The notes under the pieces were generated by a model. That model searched no databases and was not told the DNA's origin. It saw nothing but the letters and a program-made list of their open reading frames with translations. Below are positions 47,745 through 61,100 of a stretch of 64,000 bases of DNA, piece after piece. Location: assembly GCA_022885665.1 (NCBI GenBank), contig JAGQDJ010000035.1, positions 91,488 to 155,487 on the forward strand, written 5' to 3'. Source of the stretch: Triops longicaudatus. Taxonomy: Eukaryota; Arthropoda; Branchiopoda; Notostraca; Triopsidae. The position numbers and the translations under genes were made by a program. Every line of letters starts with the position of its first letter. Within the stretch, counting starts at the first letter, position 1.

Positions 47745-50700
47745 CTAAGGCAAGGGTGGTACAACCAAAGTTAATGTAAGGGGGAAGGGTGTTGGAACAT
47801 TCAACATTGAATCGTCAACTAGCTTGTGGTAAGAGTCAAGGGTAACGTTTTTCATGTTAATGGAGTCCTAAGTAGTGCTCTGTACACGTTAAAAGTGGAG
47901 GGTATATTTCTGAGATAAATAATATGGAATGAGGAATGTTGAAGTGAAGTTTTGCGATCAAAGCTGCGCAAGCCCTTGTTGTCGCAGGTACATCTCCTTA
48001 GTTAGTATTGCGTCTCTCCACGAGCGGTTCACGGAGCCTGCGCGGAAAATAAACCAAAAAATTCTACCCATTAATGGCAAGCAACCAACCAAAGATGGCG
48101 GAAGGTGTTAAAGAAATACTGTGAAAGGTCGAAAGCCATGCGATGCCATTCCGTGCTAAACGCGTCACAAAACATGTGAAAAGCCTTTTTTTTCGCGGTT
48201 GTGGAAAGTAATTTTGGTCATGTCCAGTAGTATTTGGTCAGTTCTTTAGTTGCTGTAAATCTGGGTCAGTTCGTTCGTAGTTTTTATTTTTGGAAAAAGT
48301 TTGATTCAGTAATAGCCTCGGGGCTTAATATGTCACACCGGATTCCGCTAATTTCCGTTATAAATTAGCTTCATTCTTGATCGACGAGTCTATTTGAAGT
48401 TTGTCGGCATTGACTTGCCTAATGATTCTTGAGCGACCAATCAACTTGATCGGTGATATACATTCAAAGCTCTTTATTCCCGGGTCTTATGTTCGTTATT
48501 GTAGTATTCGCGGACGAAATTTTTGAGACCGACTCTATTCCCGGCGAAATATTTCGCTATTCGCGGTTTGCTCAAGTAAAAATCATTCAAAATCGTATCT
48601 TTCTGGAACAGACTCATACTAATTTTACCGCAATTTAGTGCTGTAACATATACCCATAAGGAAGTATATTTTTTGCATGAAACGACCGTTAAGAGAGCAA
48701 AAAAGCTAAGGCAAGCCGCTTTAAACTGTGAGCAATAATGCCATCTTTGGCAGGGTTAATAAATAACCATACTTTAAGAAAGCAAATAATGCAAGAAAGA
48801 TCGCTTCAAGTAATTAAAATGGCAAAACTAAGCTAATATGTGAAATTTACTTGTTTAATAGTACTTTGTAAAACTTGTCCCATTTACTGTGCGAAGTTTG
48901 ATTTTCGGAAAAAAAACCTGATGAATTTGTTACTGAAATCAGTTGCGTTGTGATATTTTAAAGGCGTTGAAACAACCTAATACATTAAGTAGACAAATAG
49001 GGTTAACTACGATTAATTCTCTCTTGGGTAGACTACATCTAAATAACAACTTTCTGTTATTTCGTCTTTATTTTTCGGAATTTTGGAACACATCCCTATC
49101 TTTCAATGTAATTCTCCACCAAACATTCGTGGTTTTCTGTCTCCGTGGTTTTTCTCCAGAACCTATCCCCCGGAATAAGAAGCTTTGACTGTACAAACAA
49201 TATCGATGATGTTCAGCAGTTGGACTGCTCGTTTGTTAATAAGTTAATTTTATTTGCACAGGAGAAGCATCGTAACTGATCACTTCCCTAGATTATAAGC
49301 GTAAATCACTTATAATTTTTATTGTTACGTGGCCTGTCAACTTGATTGCAAGTATGTCAAGCAAGTTAACAGCGGATTATCGATTTAGTTTGCTAGTTCT
49401 TAGACCAAAAAATAAAACTTGTTGAGTAGGTTGCCATTTTAGTTGCTGGCGAGTGCATTTTAGTTTTGATTGTCCGTCAAGCCATTATGTGTCTGAACCA
49501 AGCTTTGAGTAATCGCGGTCATCGTGGTTGTGCCGAATCTCTTAAGTTCGTCATTGTACGTGTACCTTGACGCGATAGACCCAGGCCCACGTTGGGCACA
49601 CCCATGTTCATGTTGAAGCTCATGGGTCCGTTGTTCTGCAAGCCAGCATTGTGGAGCGACAAGGTGGAGCCAAATCTGCCTGACATAGCAGAAGCACTCC
49701 GTTGAGACTGACCATCTGCTAAGGACCTGGACCGATGCAGATTTTGACTAGCGAGTTTGTGTACCGAGTACTGAGAAATGTGAGAACGCGCATCTTCGGG
49801 AATGAAGCCTCCGTTGACAGATCCTACGAATGTATCACGAAGCCAAGAATCCATGACGGGTGCAAAAAGATTAGCTATTCTCTACGTGACGAAGCTCAAC
49901 CGTGTCTAATTTTTAGTAACTAATACTTTCATTGCCTAGCGTGCATTAGGCCTACTATACAGTACAAGCGAATCTACGTGATTACGTAAATAAAAGAAAA
50001 TTACCTTGTTGATCCTGGTATACGCGAGGCCTAGGTATACTGCGTCCACTGTACATGGACACTTGGTCCCAGTCCTTAGGACCTAACCCGTAGCCTAAGG
50101 CACCTAAACTGGCCAAAGGGGCACCATTCATCATGGCGTTAGCTCCGTTGATCGTGTTGACGCCATTCAGCGCGTGGCTGGGTATCAGTGTAGGCAGAAA
50201 CTTCTTTTCGTTCTTTTTCATGCGACGACGGTTGCAGCACACGAAAATAGCCACAGCTATGATAACCGTGCCGCAAATGGAGGCACTGGCGCCTATAATG
50301 ATTTTATCCATGTGATTTGAAGCTGGAGCTTCGATACGGATTTCCCGGCATTGATTGTAGGGCACGGTTTCAGGGGTGACGTTGCTTTCTTCGAGCGATA
50401 CTACGCACACAATTATGGCTTCCTGCAACAATTGAATTGAAAACGATTATTATGAGTCGAAGAAGTAAGTTGTTCTGTCATTACACTAGGACAAGTACAC
50501 AACATGCCCTAAGGAAAAATGGAAACAAAGGGTCGTCAGCGCATCAGCTCGAAGAGAACTCGGAAGACGCATTGAATTAAAAACTACACTAGGATGCAGT
50601 GGGCCAGTCGTTCACGACTATGCCTATAATTTGACGCATGACAGATTTCTTTGTGATATAGTCGACCTCGCTTAGCCTTACAGGCTCGGGACACAAGCTA

Positions 50701-53452
50701 GAATGTTATCGAAGGCGCCTGTTTGTCGCAGATAGTAGGTGATCAACACCATACTTTGTAGCACGTGAGTTTCGTTCTTGTCCAAGATGGATAAGACTTC
50801 AAATCGCAAATGTTAGACTTGGACACTTCTCCCTAAACTGCAAATCTACTGTTACCCTTTCCACAAGGCATCTGATAGGACATCGGGAAATGTAGAACAG
50901 AGTATAGAGGACTGTGAAGGTGATGTTTTTTCTATTATAGAACTGTATTTGAGTAAAGAACTTCTGAAAGCATTTCTTGAAACATTTCTACTCTATCTCT
51001 CCATTTCTTGTATTTTTTTCAAAATTTTTGGTGCGAATGACGACCAATATAGTTAAACGGGACTTTTATATCAGTGTAAGATAACCCTCGGGGGAATGAA
51101 AACACCATTAAGAAGACACGAGTTATGAAATTAAAACTGAATCGAATTAATAAACTAAACCTTTTTCTGTTGAATTTAAACGAGAGTGACATGGGACTTG
51201 AGCGTGTCTTGAAGTTAAGCGAGCTGTGATGCTAACCGAGTGGAAGTTACGTGAATTTTACAGTACAAAGCTCGAGCATTTATAGCAGTTTTACTTTCAT
51301 TGTTGCCCTTGCTATTGTAGTTACCATAAGTCTTTTAGGTCACTTTCTCCTGCAGATTTCAGTATTTTGTGACCAAAGTACATGTAAAAAGCATAAACTG
51401 GAAAAAACGACTTATAAACAGACATAGGAAACTTTAAATTAATTGGTCAACGATGCGTTTGCAGCGTTTGGTACGGATTGGAAGAGCAACGTGAATAAGT
51501 GCACGGAAGTAATTTAGTATTGTAGCAACTAAGGACGGCGAGATCTCATATTGTGGAGACAGACTTAGTTACCTGGGCAGGGACGTTCTTGATCTTGAAT
51601 TCGCGTTCACTGGGGTCGAGTGGTGGACCTGGTTGGAAGTTGTTTTCGCCAAAAAGTCGGTACACGACACGGAAACCTAGAATGTTACTGGTATCGGAAT
51701 CCCAGTGAATCACCACCGAGCTGTCTTGTCTGTAAGCGTCTTTGACAATGACTTCCCGCTCGGACTGTTGAGAGACCTCGCTGGAAGCTGCCGAGTTCAG
51801 ATCTTGTCGGGCATTCGAGCCCGGCGAACCTCGAATCAGTGAATTTCGAACACTGTTGATATCAGTGGCTGGCCGGGGTCGGGGTTGTTGAGGAGTGTTT
51901 CGCGAAGGGAATGGAGGTGTTGCCTGACTCGGATTCACATTGTTGGAAAATGCAGGAGCAGGTCTTACATTATTGTTTACGGATCGACTGGGAGCCGGAG
52001 TCGAGGGTGTTTGGAAAGAAGGCATTGTTCTTGTTGTGAACCCTTGGGTTGTGGGCCGTGTTAAGGGTACCCGAGGTCCTAGGGTAGACATGTGGATTGA
52101 TCCGCGAACAGAATGTCCTGTTGTTGTTCTAGGAGTGCTCGAAGGCGTCATGTCTTCTGGTTCATTGTCGACAGCTTCCTCTAAAGTTTCTTCGTCTTCT
52201 GGGACTTTCATTGTTGTGGTAGAGGTTGTCGTGGGGGTTGTTCTAGTTTCTGTGGTGGAAGGTGTTGTTGACATTGTTGTTATCGTCATAGTGGTACTAG
52301 GAACTGGGAACAACAGCTGTGAACCGATACCTTGGTCCCGTTCGTCAAACTGTTCTTCCTCCGAGCATTGCAACTCTGTAAGTGCGAAACAATTATGAGG
52401 CAAATATTAAAGCGGTTTTTGAGAATTTGTTTAGTATGAGCTGTTTAACAAGGGAATTACTAAGCTAATGGCCCAATTGCAATTGCAAATTGCAATATTA
52501 GCTTAACAAAACGGGACACTGGTGGGAAATATTTCTTGTTTTTCGTTTTGAATGCGTGCTTTCTTTAATGATATTTTTAAGATCGTTTGACAAGTTCCTT
52601 CTATGTGGTCAGGTAAATTTTAAATAAGTTTATTGTTGAAAAAGAAGTCAGAATCCGTTAGATCCGAAATATATCCTATGGTACAGTTCTGCACTTCTCA
52701 ATAAAAACGACCCAACCAAACTCCTCTTTACCTAACGCTATGGCATTTGCGCGAGCGCGTCTCACTCCTGGCTTTTGGGAACGCTCGTGACCCGCAGCCC
52801 CAAGTTTGAAGCGTGGTTCCCACGTGCAATCGCTGTGAATGACAATCACTGCTATCCCTGGGCAAAGGATACCAATGAGCATGGCTGTCACTGGCCATCA
52901 GAAATATGTGACCAAAGTCAGAACCTCTCACCTTGAGTGCAGGCGTGGAAGCCCAAAACACCTAATCGCTTGTGAAAGTAGGCATTAAAATTTGTTTGAA
53001 TGCCTAATTTCACCCGTATGTTCTCCCATTTTGGGCTTCCAATCCTATAGCCTTGGATAGCCATAATCATGGATATCCTATGTCCAGGGATAGCCGTGAT
53101 AGCCATGCACGGTGATGGCGAGCGGGAACTACGCTTGAGTCACAGGTGGCGTGCGGTTAGCATGGGATAAGTTTGTGTGGGTCGTTTTTATTGAGAAGTA
53201 CCGTACAATGAAATGTAAATAAATAAATATATACACATAGTTATGTAGGCTAAATAATATAAAGCGATATATCAGATCATAAAAAGGAAAGCAAATACTA
53301 CGACAGGAAAGGAGCCAAAAACTGAAGTACAGTCAATTGCGAGTACTCAAATCTGTACTCAATTCATACTGTGCAAATTTTGTTAGAATTTTAATAAGAA
53401 ACTTGGTAAGATTTAACGTATTAGAGAGATAACTTTTGATGTGTTCCGATCT

Positions 53453-53487
<35 letters not shown>

Positions 53488-55123
53488 TCGAAAAAAAGAT
53501 AAGGAACACGATGGAGCCATACTTGGTGTAGTGGTCGAAAGATGGAGTCTTCTTACCTTCAGGTTCAAAATGGTAGAAATTTTTCGAGCGAAATTCTGGT
53601 GGGCTGCCACAAAATTGTGGATTTCGCTCCCGGCTTGTTACTTGTAGGTCGTAATCACGAATCCATTCTGCCACCCAACGCAACTCGCAATTGCAGTGCA
53701 AGAATTTACCCCCCAGGCTCAAACCTCTCAAAGTTTGATTAAGATGTCGAAAAGCTGCCAACGGCAGTGTTCCTAACGGATTGCCATCCAAAGCTAGCAA
53801 TGTTAGCGAGTGAATATTCCTGAAGGCGTCGCTCGGCAAAGTTGTCAACATGTTAAAGCCGATGTCCAAAACCTATTCAGAATATTTCACATAATTTGTT
53901 CGAATTTCCGATGAAAACTTTAGTTGATATAAAAATAATTTGATATATTAGTATTTGAATCAAACTCTTCGAAAAATTATGTCGTTCGTCTGTAAAACTT
54001 AAATTAAACCCTTAAACTAAATCAATTGTTATATATATTGATGACACATTTATTTAAACTATTAGTTTTTTTTCTTTAGTGTTGCAGATTGTTTACTATA
54101 GTAAATTATTTATTTTGGTATAATTATTTATGTTCTGCCATTTATTGTAATTGATTGCTTGTAAGTCGTTACACATTTATAGTATTAAAATCAGTTATTG
54201 GTTGTGGAAAATATGAAGAATGAAGAGTGAAAACATACCCGCAGATTTATCAGTGTGTTGAGAGCAGAACTGGGGTAAATGCTAATAAGATTGTTGAGTA
54301 AGCTTAACGAGCTGAGGGTCTGATTGACTCCGACGAAAGTGCTGGGCTCGAGCATTTGAATCGAATTCCGCTCGAGATTGAGGGCCGTTAGGCTGGTCAT
54401 GTGTTGGAAAAGGCCACCACTAATATTTCTAATCTGATTTTGGGCCAGGTCCAAAAAGGCCAAAGCTTCCAAATGACGAACCGCTGCAGGAACTTCTCTC
54501 AATCGATTGCCCTTGAGGTTCAGGTTTTTCAACGACTGTTCCAAGCCTTTGAACGCACCCGGGGAGAGTGTGACATTGTTGTCCGACATTTTTAACGTCG
54601 TGAGTCGTAAGGTAATGAAAGCGTCGTCTTCCACCGTGTCGATTTTATTACCGGCCAGGTCCAGTAATGCCAGGGCGTTTAAGGGTCGTAAGGCCTCGAC
54701 AGGTACTTGCGTAAGTGCGTTGTCTTGTAAGTTGAGACTCTTCAGCGTGCCTTCCTGGCCTTGGAACGCTTTTGGGTTGACGGTCCTGATCCGGCACCGG
54801 GAGAGTTGCAAATTGTTGATGCTCAGACCTTTGAGGAACGAGTCCCGAAGTTCGCCAATACTGCTGTTATGCACGTAGAGCATGTCAATAGTTTGGCTTT
54901 TGGAGGCTGTGCTAGTTTGTAGGGTGGTAAGCAAGACAGAGAAATCCACTTGGGCACACTGTAAGGTGAGTTCTTGCGCTTGGTTGTAAGAACACGTGCA
55001 AGAGCTTTGGAGTTCTAACAAGTCCCGCGGCCAGGGACATTGCCCTTGAACTTGAACCAGGCCTGCTAAGAGCAGCAGCCAAACACGGGCACTAACTAAG
55101 CCTAAATGCGTTTTCGATTCCAT
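47143..55123 (-). CDS. LRR-mucin-FN3 single-pass transmembrane receptor, complete coding sequence
   Basis: Six coding exons with consistent phases: 55123-54239, 53872-53557, 52375-51573, 50422-50005, 49874-49566 and 47744-47143 (TAA), giving about 1110 residues. Order: signal peptide (1-27), Cys-rich LRR N-cap (CPWP...SCTC), about ten leucine-rich repeats (to about 350), LRR C-cap (Cys 355, 357, 383, 404), a Thr/Ser/Pro-rich mucin-like stalk (about 415-600), one FN3-like domain (about 607-700), a membrane segment (about 709-731) followed by CCNRRRMKKNEKK, and a cytoplasmic tail of about 380 residues. This is the plan of animal LRR-FN3 adhesion or recognition receptors. I cannot assign a named fly orthologue. 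The exon 5 acceptor (GAATAG, 49875) has a poor pyrimidine tract and is the least certain junction. A 5' UTR acceptor (ATTTGCAG) lies at 55147, so the gene has an upstream non-coding exon. Confidence 0.92.
47745..49565 (-). other. LRR receptor intron 5 (1.8 kb)
   Basis: AT-rich, with GT and AG ends in phase 1. Nothing coding was recognised on either strand. Confidence 0.75.
49566..49874 (-). CDS. LRR receptor exon 5: cytoplasmic tail
   Basis: Encodes about 103 residues rich in Ser, Arg and Gly (DSWLRDTFVGSVNGGFIPED, HRSRSLADGQSQRS). No domain recognised. The phase requires the acceptor GAATAG at 49875, preceded by an imperfect pyrimidine tract. The alternative AGs nearby give stops. Donor CAAG|GTACAC. 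Confidence 0.75.
50005..50422 (-). CDS. LRR receptor exon 4: end of FN3 and transmembrane segment
   Basis: Acceptor TTGTTGCAG. Encodes the last FN3 strands (EAIIVCVVSLEE, NQCREI), a hydrophobic helix (IIIGASASICGTVIIAVAIF), then a basic stop-transfer sequence CCNRRRMKKNEKK. The cytoplasmic part ends near YSGRSIPRPRVYQDQQ. Donor CAAG|GTAATT, phase 1. Confidence 0.92.
50423..51572 (-). other. LRR receptor intron 3 (1.15 kb)
   Basis: Non-coding with matched phase-0 ends. No feature seen. Confidence 0.75.
51573..52375 (-). CDS. LRR receptor exon 3: Thr-rich stalk and start of FN3
   Basis: It begins by closing the LRR C-cap (ELQC), then runs through an acidic patch (DEETLEEAVDNEPED) between Thr/Pro/Ser-rich stretches with many TTT and TTP steps. 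These are likely O-glycosylated. It ends with the first FN3-like strands (DSSVVIHWDS, GFRVVYRLFG). Good acceptor (TTACAG) and donor (CAG|GTAACT). Confidence 0.9.
52376..53556 (-). other. LRR receptor intron 2, with a 32-base T run
   Basis: Non-coding in phase 1. It includes a palindrome-like AATTGC repeat (52475-52500) bounded by TAAGCTAAT and ATTAGCTTA, a patch of short CTATCC/GGATAG words near 53040-53100, and an uninterrupted T run at 53455-53486, about 70 bp past the exon 2 donor in gene orientation. Confidence 0.7.
53557..55123 (-). CDS. LRR receptor exons 1-2: signal peptide, LRRs and LRR C-cap
   Basis: Exon 1 (55123-54239) encodes 295 residues: a hydrophobic leader with a VWLLLLAGL core, CPWPRDLLELQSSC-type N-cap, then repeats of the form LxxLNLxxNxL (for example LKSLNLQDNALTQVP and LAFLDLAQNQIRNI). 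Exon 2 (53872-53557) adds the last repeats and the C-cap HCNCELRWVAEWI. They are joined in phase 0 across a 366-bp intron, and LRR periodicity runs through the joint (NLR/VLDIGFNML). This part should be extracellular and bind ligand. Confidence 0.92.
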
Positions 55124-55146
55124 GGCGCCGCCTCACCCAGAACAAC

Positions 55147-58100
55147 CTGCAAATAAAAACAGTAGAACTATTAGTAAAAGTGGACGTTCTTTTCTTGGGT
55201 CCTTTCGAAAGCCAACAAGGTTGTGTTGGGCCACCAAGTCCTGTACACGGAACTTGTTTAGTTAAAGGTTATAATGGCACAAGAGGTAATTTGTCGACCG
55301 AGTTGATAAAAATAGTGAAATAATAGAATTTACGATTATATTCCTTAGATTTCAAGGGCAATAAAAAAGTAAGTTTTGCGAAGCCGGTCTACAATTAATT
55401 TCAGAACATATTATTCGTATCATGGGACGTTTAAAAGTCGAGGGTTACAGTACGTAGAATCATGTTCAGTCGAAGGTTATGGCTTTTTTAAGCAAACGAA
55501 AAGCTTTTGTTTTGGTCGATTGAGAGATAATGAACCAGTTGAAATTGGTCTGGCAGAACTTTGTCAGCATCTGATTCTGAGTCTAACTATAGTGTTAAAC
55601 TATTGCCATAGCTCCCCGCATAAAAAGTTTGCATTACACCTAGTAAAGTTCTCCTCGGTTTGCAAACTTTCAAGTTGTGAAAACTACCCTATGTACATCA
55701 AGTGAACGAGATGGCGAAAACTTACGAACAATTTGCTTTAGAAACAGCCGTCTCGTAGCATAGGCTAAGAGACTCGGGCTAGGAGGCTAGACATAGGCTA
55801 AGAGGCTATAGCTCGAGAAATCAGAATAAAATTGAGCTGGAACTTTTTAGCTCTTGACAATTCTTGGAAAATTACAGTACGGACGCGATGGTAGGTAAAA
55901 CAGTAAAATATCGCTACAGTGCATATTGCTCATAACGGACAAAGGCTCTTGTGTACCAAGTCCACATTTCTCGACGAAAGAAAAGGCACTTAAGCCAATT
56001 TCGGCCATTACGGACGATCAGTTAGAACGAACAAATTATCTCTTAATTTTCTCCTTTCTCCTCTTATTGTGAGGCTTTGCTATAGGTGAAGATAAGCTAC
56101 ATTTCAATTGATACTATTTCACGTAAATTGTTTTGTTAAGCGAGTTCTCTATAGCACGTGCTGTAAAGAAGAAAGCGACATATAGCCTGAAGCGCGTGGC
56201 TTGCTTAAAAGAAGTGCCAGAGGATGTTGATATATTGAGTACTGGACAAAATTGGAGTTGCACTGTTAAGTAGTTGCTCGATCCTTTTTTATCCCAGTTT
56301 ACAATTCCTGTTTGGAATTATGATGCAAATTTAGTTATGTCATGCATGTTCCGCATTATTGGTCCTATCTCTTCTCCTTTCGTACATAACGAGGCATGAG
56401 TACGTGGTTTTTGAGTACGCAGAGCTTTCGAACTCGGCAGTAATCGAGATGGTTGTGCGCAGCACGTTGATTTAAGAGAGCAGGTTATTACGCTTAAGAG
56501 AAATAGTCACAAGAATCATGGACTTTATCCCCGTTTTCAATATTCTCGTCAGTTGAACTGAAAATTTCTAGCTGTAATTGTTTTTAGCTCAAGTCAATCA
56601 GTTGCCTTGTACTGTTATTAATATCGGACTCCAAAACTTAAAATGGGTGGTGTTTTGTGACGTGACATCTCTAAAGCTAAGTATAACACATTACCGCAGT
56701 ATAAGGGTTACACATGTAAACCTTATACTTGCACATTACGTCGAAAAACTCGTTGCTTTATCCTAACCTTAAACCTTAAGAAAACCGGCTCTCGTTACTG
56801 TTTGTGCCAAAAGCAAAATAAACTCACTTATCGCGTCGTCTTTTCCGTTGACAAAGTTCCGGTAAAAACTTGCTGAACTAATTTTGAGGGTAGTGCAAAA
56901 TGCAATTGATCTTGCTTAATTCACGTTAGTCCAATTTCATTTTTAATTTGATATTCATGCAGTCTTGATTTATTTTAAATGTCTATCTTTCGCATTCATT
57001 CTGAGGATTTTATGGTTAAGAAGGCAGCTAACGCAAGCGAGCCACTTTCATAAAAATCAGTACGTGTTGAACTGAACACAAGACGGATGGCATTCAATCA
57101 GATCGGAAGGCCTCTTGTCATGGTCAAAGATTAGGGCCACTTTTCTTGCTTGGTTGCAACTTGTCAAAGAACTTTTTCTTGACTTCTGGTCTGATTCTTT
57201 AGAGGCGTAATTTCATACAAAGCAGAAAAAAGAGAAGAGCAGAGATGCTGAGTGTGTAATTGGGCGAATTGGCGGTTTCCTCACTCTGGTCGGTCAAGTA
57301 TGAAACGTATGCCAAACTTATTCGCGTGTAACAGATGGCAAGAAATCTTTTTCAGTTAAAGATACGACCAGGTAGGAAAAAAAGATCTGAAAAGTATCTG
57401 AAAAAGGCTTTTTCCCTGAAGGAAGCAAGAACAAACTACCTGGGTCATCTACCTTCTGGTTAGTTGGTAGCTACAGGCTTTGGTGTGATACGAAGATTCG
57501 GAGAGGAAGAAGAGCAGGTTGTGACCACGTTTTAGATACCGTTTATATCTCCTGCAATTACTCAAAATGGCGCTCAGTCTACGGTCATAATTCGTTTCTT
57601 AGCGCTGTTTTAATTCGAACAGCCCTGATGTTTTCTTATCAAATTAATTTTTTCCACAATATCCTCAATATCTTCACATATGAATTAATGCTGGGTGAGT
57701 TAATTTGTGAAACATAATTACTAACCAGTCAAAGTAGGAATTACTTAAATTTTTTTAACAACGTCATTTTTAAAGTGAGTCCGGTTTTAGCTTGCAGTTA
57801 GGACGATGGTTTTGTAAGCTGTTAGGGAAAAGAAATAATATCCAGACGGGTCTCGTTAACATTTCCGGTAGCTTACTGACACTATAACGTCAGCTGCATA
57901 GGAAAGCCAAGAAATAAACAATCAATCAATAAATAAATAAAAATAAAATAGCAAGAATAATTATACAGTGATAAAACGAAATACATTAATAAAATAGTAA
58001 GTTAAATAAGCAGCGAAAATGTTAAAAAAATGAAGAGCATCTCTAGTGATTGTCGTGAATCTAGTGCGGCCGTAAGTGGAGGGTCCGTAGGTACCTGGAC

Positions 58101-61100
58101 ACTGAACGACCTTGGAGTCGACCACTGTTCCCTCGCTCTGCGTTAATGCATAACACACTAGCTGGATGTATAAATGTTGCGGGAGGCTATTTGCCGGCAG
58201 AACAAGGGTCAGCGACCGCACTACATGTAAAGAATTTTCGCTTTCTGTACACAGTGGACTTAAGGGGAAATAGAGTGTTGTTTTCATAGGTCTTCTACGT
58301 TTTTCTTAACAAAGTAGTGAAAGCAGCGAAGCAAATCGTCCCATGAGGCGAACGAACTTCTTGAAACGAATTCGATCTTGCTTTCATTTAGGCTGAAATC
58401 TGCAATTTAATATAGTTTTCCGTCAAGATTTTGGAAGACTCATTTACTGTAAACTGTGGTTATCTGTTATCCATATTTTCTTTCTTGTTTGCTTGTGCCG
58501 GTATTCTACGCTGTGTAGCCTGCCAAGACCAACAGAGCAAGCGAACCGAGAGGTTAATACCGTTCTGCCAAGTTTTGGGCTGCACTTACTATAGCGATAT
58601 GAGGGTTATAAATGTCATGCTCTTAAGAGTGAGAAGGCGTAATAAATTTACTAGAATATATAGAGTAGAACAATCGTATGTTCGTGTATCACTCACTGAT
58701 TGCTTCAAATATTCTGTACACATTTAATAGATTCATTACGTTAGTCATTTGAAAAAGATTAAACTGTCTTCATTCTTCGTGTATGCGGGAACGGCTTAGT
58801 GGCGACTGATGTGTTAGTATTATAATCAGTTGAGTAGTATCTCACGTGTGCTTGAAGATTCTAGTTGATGTTGCACAGTTTTGTTATTGTTATTCTTTTT
58901 CCCACAAAAACGATATTTTCTTTCCGTGATAGGTAATATTTTTCACTGGTGCCTTTATTGACGGTACAGTATGGCTTTGTAGAGTTTAAGTTGTATTATT
59001 GAAAGGTCCACATCACGAATTCACTTAAATACGAGTTTGTTAAGCTGATCCTCTACGTTACGAAGTTAAGAGTGACACAAACATGACTTAAGAGGGACCA
59101 CGAAGCACTGCCAGGAAATGACTGACCGTCGGTAACAATCTGCAGGTAAAGGTATAGTTGATTCCCCAGCCGCATCTGCGAAGACTTGTTGGTTTGTTGC
59201 TGTCTGAGCACTTGAGAACATCTCCCGTCACGTCACCTGAAGCATGAAGCGCCCGCTTTCCTCCCGTCTATCTAATTGACGCGTTTTCCGCAACCAATTT
59301 CTCATCAAATCGACAGTGCTATGCAGTAAAGCTGATGAACTTTTGATGGGCTTAGTTGGAGAAGGTTTTCAAGGTCGAATATGGTTGTCCACATGGAAAC
59401 CACATTCATATGTATTTCTCAGTACTGTACTTACCTGCGATAATCCCTTGGATTTTTTTTTTCAAAAGCACTTGTAGAAAGAAACTGGACTAAGTTTTAA
59501 AAAAGTTTCAAATGTCGTTGGTTAGGTGGTCAAGTTTGGTTAGGTTAGGTTAAATCATGGTAGTTTGTTAAGTTAGGTTAATCGAGGTCATATTGAGAAG
59601 TAAGGGAACTGAAGGCAAGGGGTAATAACGATAAATACGGGACATTTTGTAGTACAAAGTTTGTTTCGACTACCGTGTCCTAACAAGTTAATCAGCGAAA
59701 GATAAAAAGCCCTGTCAGGTCCATTTTCACGTTGATCTACAAGCTGTTATGCTAATTAGAGTGCCAGAAAACGGAGTGAAACTACCTGATTAGGAAAATT
59801 CAACAGATTAAGTCAAATCGCACATCTTTTCCGGTACAGGAAGCGGAAGATCTGTAAAGAATGAAATGAACCGCAGAGAACATAATTGGTGTCAAACAGA
59901 GGAAGCGTTAGTGGGAAAAAAATGAAGGTCACTGTTACGACTTAATTTTAGCTACAAAATGCGAGAAGGTACTCACTGTCAAGGCATCTGGCCCTATAAG
60001 TCACTGATCCAGAGAAGTACTTTGCGTTTATCGCAACCTACTTTCCGCTTCAATATCTTGGCTATTCTAATGGTTTACGTGATTTTTTAGATTTTACGCA
60101 CAGTTTCCTCAGTGTATTTGCTTTGGAAACAGAGTAAGAGAACCATGCATGGACACCTCGCCTAGGATGACATACTCTGTACAAGGAAATATCCAACGAG
60201 CGAATTAAAAATGTTGAAAATAGATATATTCAATATTCAATATTATTGTTCAATATTATTCAATATTATTTTGTTGTTAGCAAGTTAAAAAACACAGTAA
60301 ATTTCAATGTGTCTAAAAGAATTAGATGAGAATTAAAAAGTCTACCAACTTTCCAGAGTTTCTAACTAATCCTCCACCTTTGCCAAATTACGTGATTATT
60401 TTATTTTTCGCCAATTCGATTAACCTAACAACCGTTACAAAATCTGAAGAAGTGTTACTAAATCAAGTTTTGCAGATTTACTTCGCAAGCTTCACACTTC
60501 CTTTTAGTGGTTTAAGGCCTGAAATTGATAGAAAGTATTTCCTTCTGTCGCTATGAGACTGCTCTGGCGTGAATCCTTAGTTCCTGGTATGATATATGTC
60601 CATATATCCTTACATTCACTGGCTAGATACATAAGTAACCGTGAATTTCCTTACCGTGAAAATTGCTTATTGGACAATGCATGATATTAATATACCGCCA
60701 TTTTTTTCTGGTATTAACCTGTGGCACGGCTCTTTGCTGGCGAGCGAATTAATATCTGTTGAGCTTAATGTATATAGTTCGTCAGATAATACCGATATTA
60801 CTTTAGGAACCATTATAGTGGCCTATAAAGTGGCCCTATTTTCTTAATAGGTAATAAAGCGCTTTTAACTAGTTATCGTTACTTATTTAAAAAAATCTCT
60901 CTGCTGGAAAAATGAAACTTGTGATGCCTACCAAACAAAGGGAAGGCGGATTTCGTCAATCTAGGTGAATGAGACTTGATTCAACTATTTTTATTGAATT
61001 CGGTTTGCTAGCATCTATTCGAAATGCCCTGGAGAAGTTAACTTGAAAAGCTTCTCCAGAATATTCGGGAAAATATGCAGGTTACAACAAATGCACCTTC

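Noticed and set aside
53438..53454. Resemblance of AAGATCGGAACACATC (minus strand) to a sequencing adapter
   Set aside because: Identity breaks after about ten bases, and the sequence continues naturally, so contamination is not supported.
57961..58287. 108-codon frame on the minus strand between the receptor genes
   Set aside because: No recognised motif, and AT-rich flanks without clear splice sites. Treated as spurious.
59527..59575. TTAGGTTAGGTTAA resembling arthropod telomere repeat
   Set aside because: Only two units, in interior sequence. Such short runs are common in arthropod genomes and do not mark a telomere.
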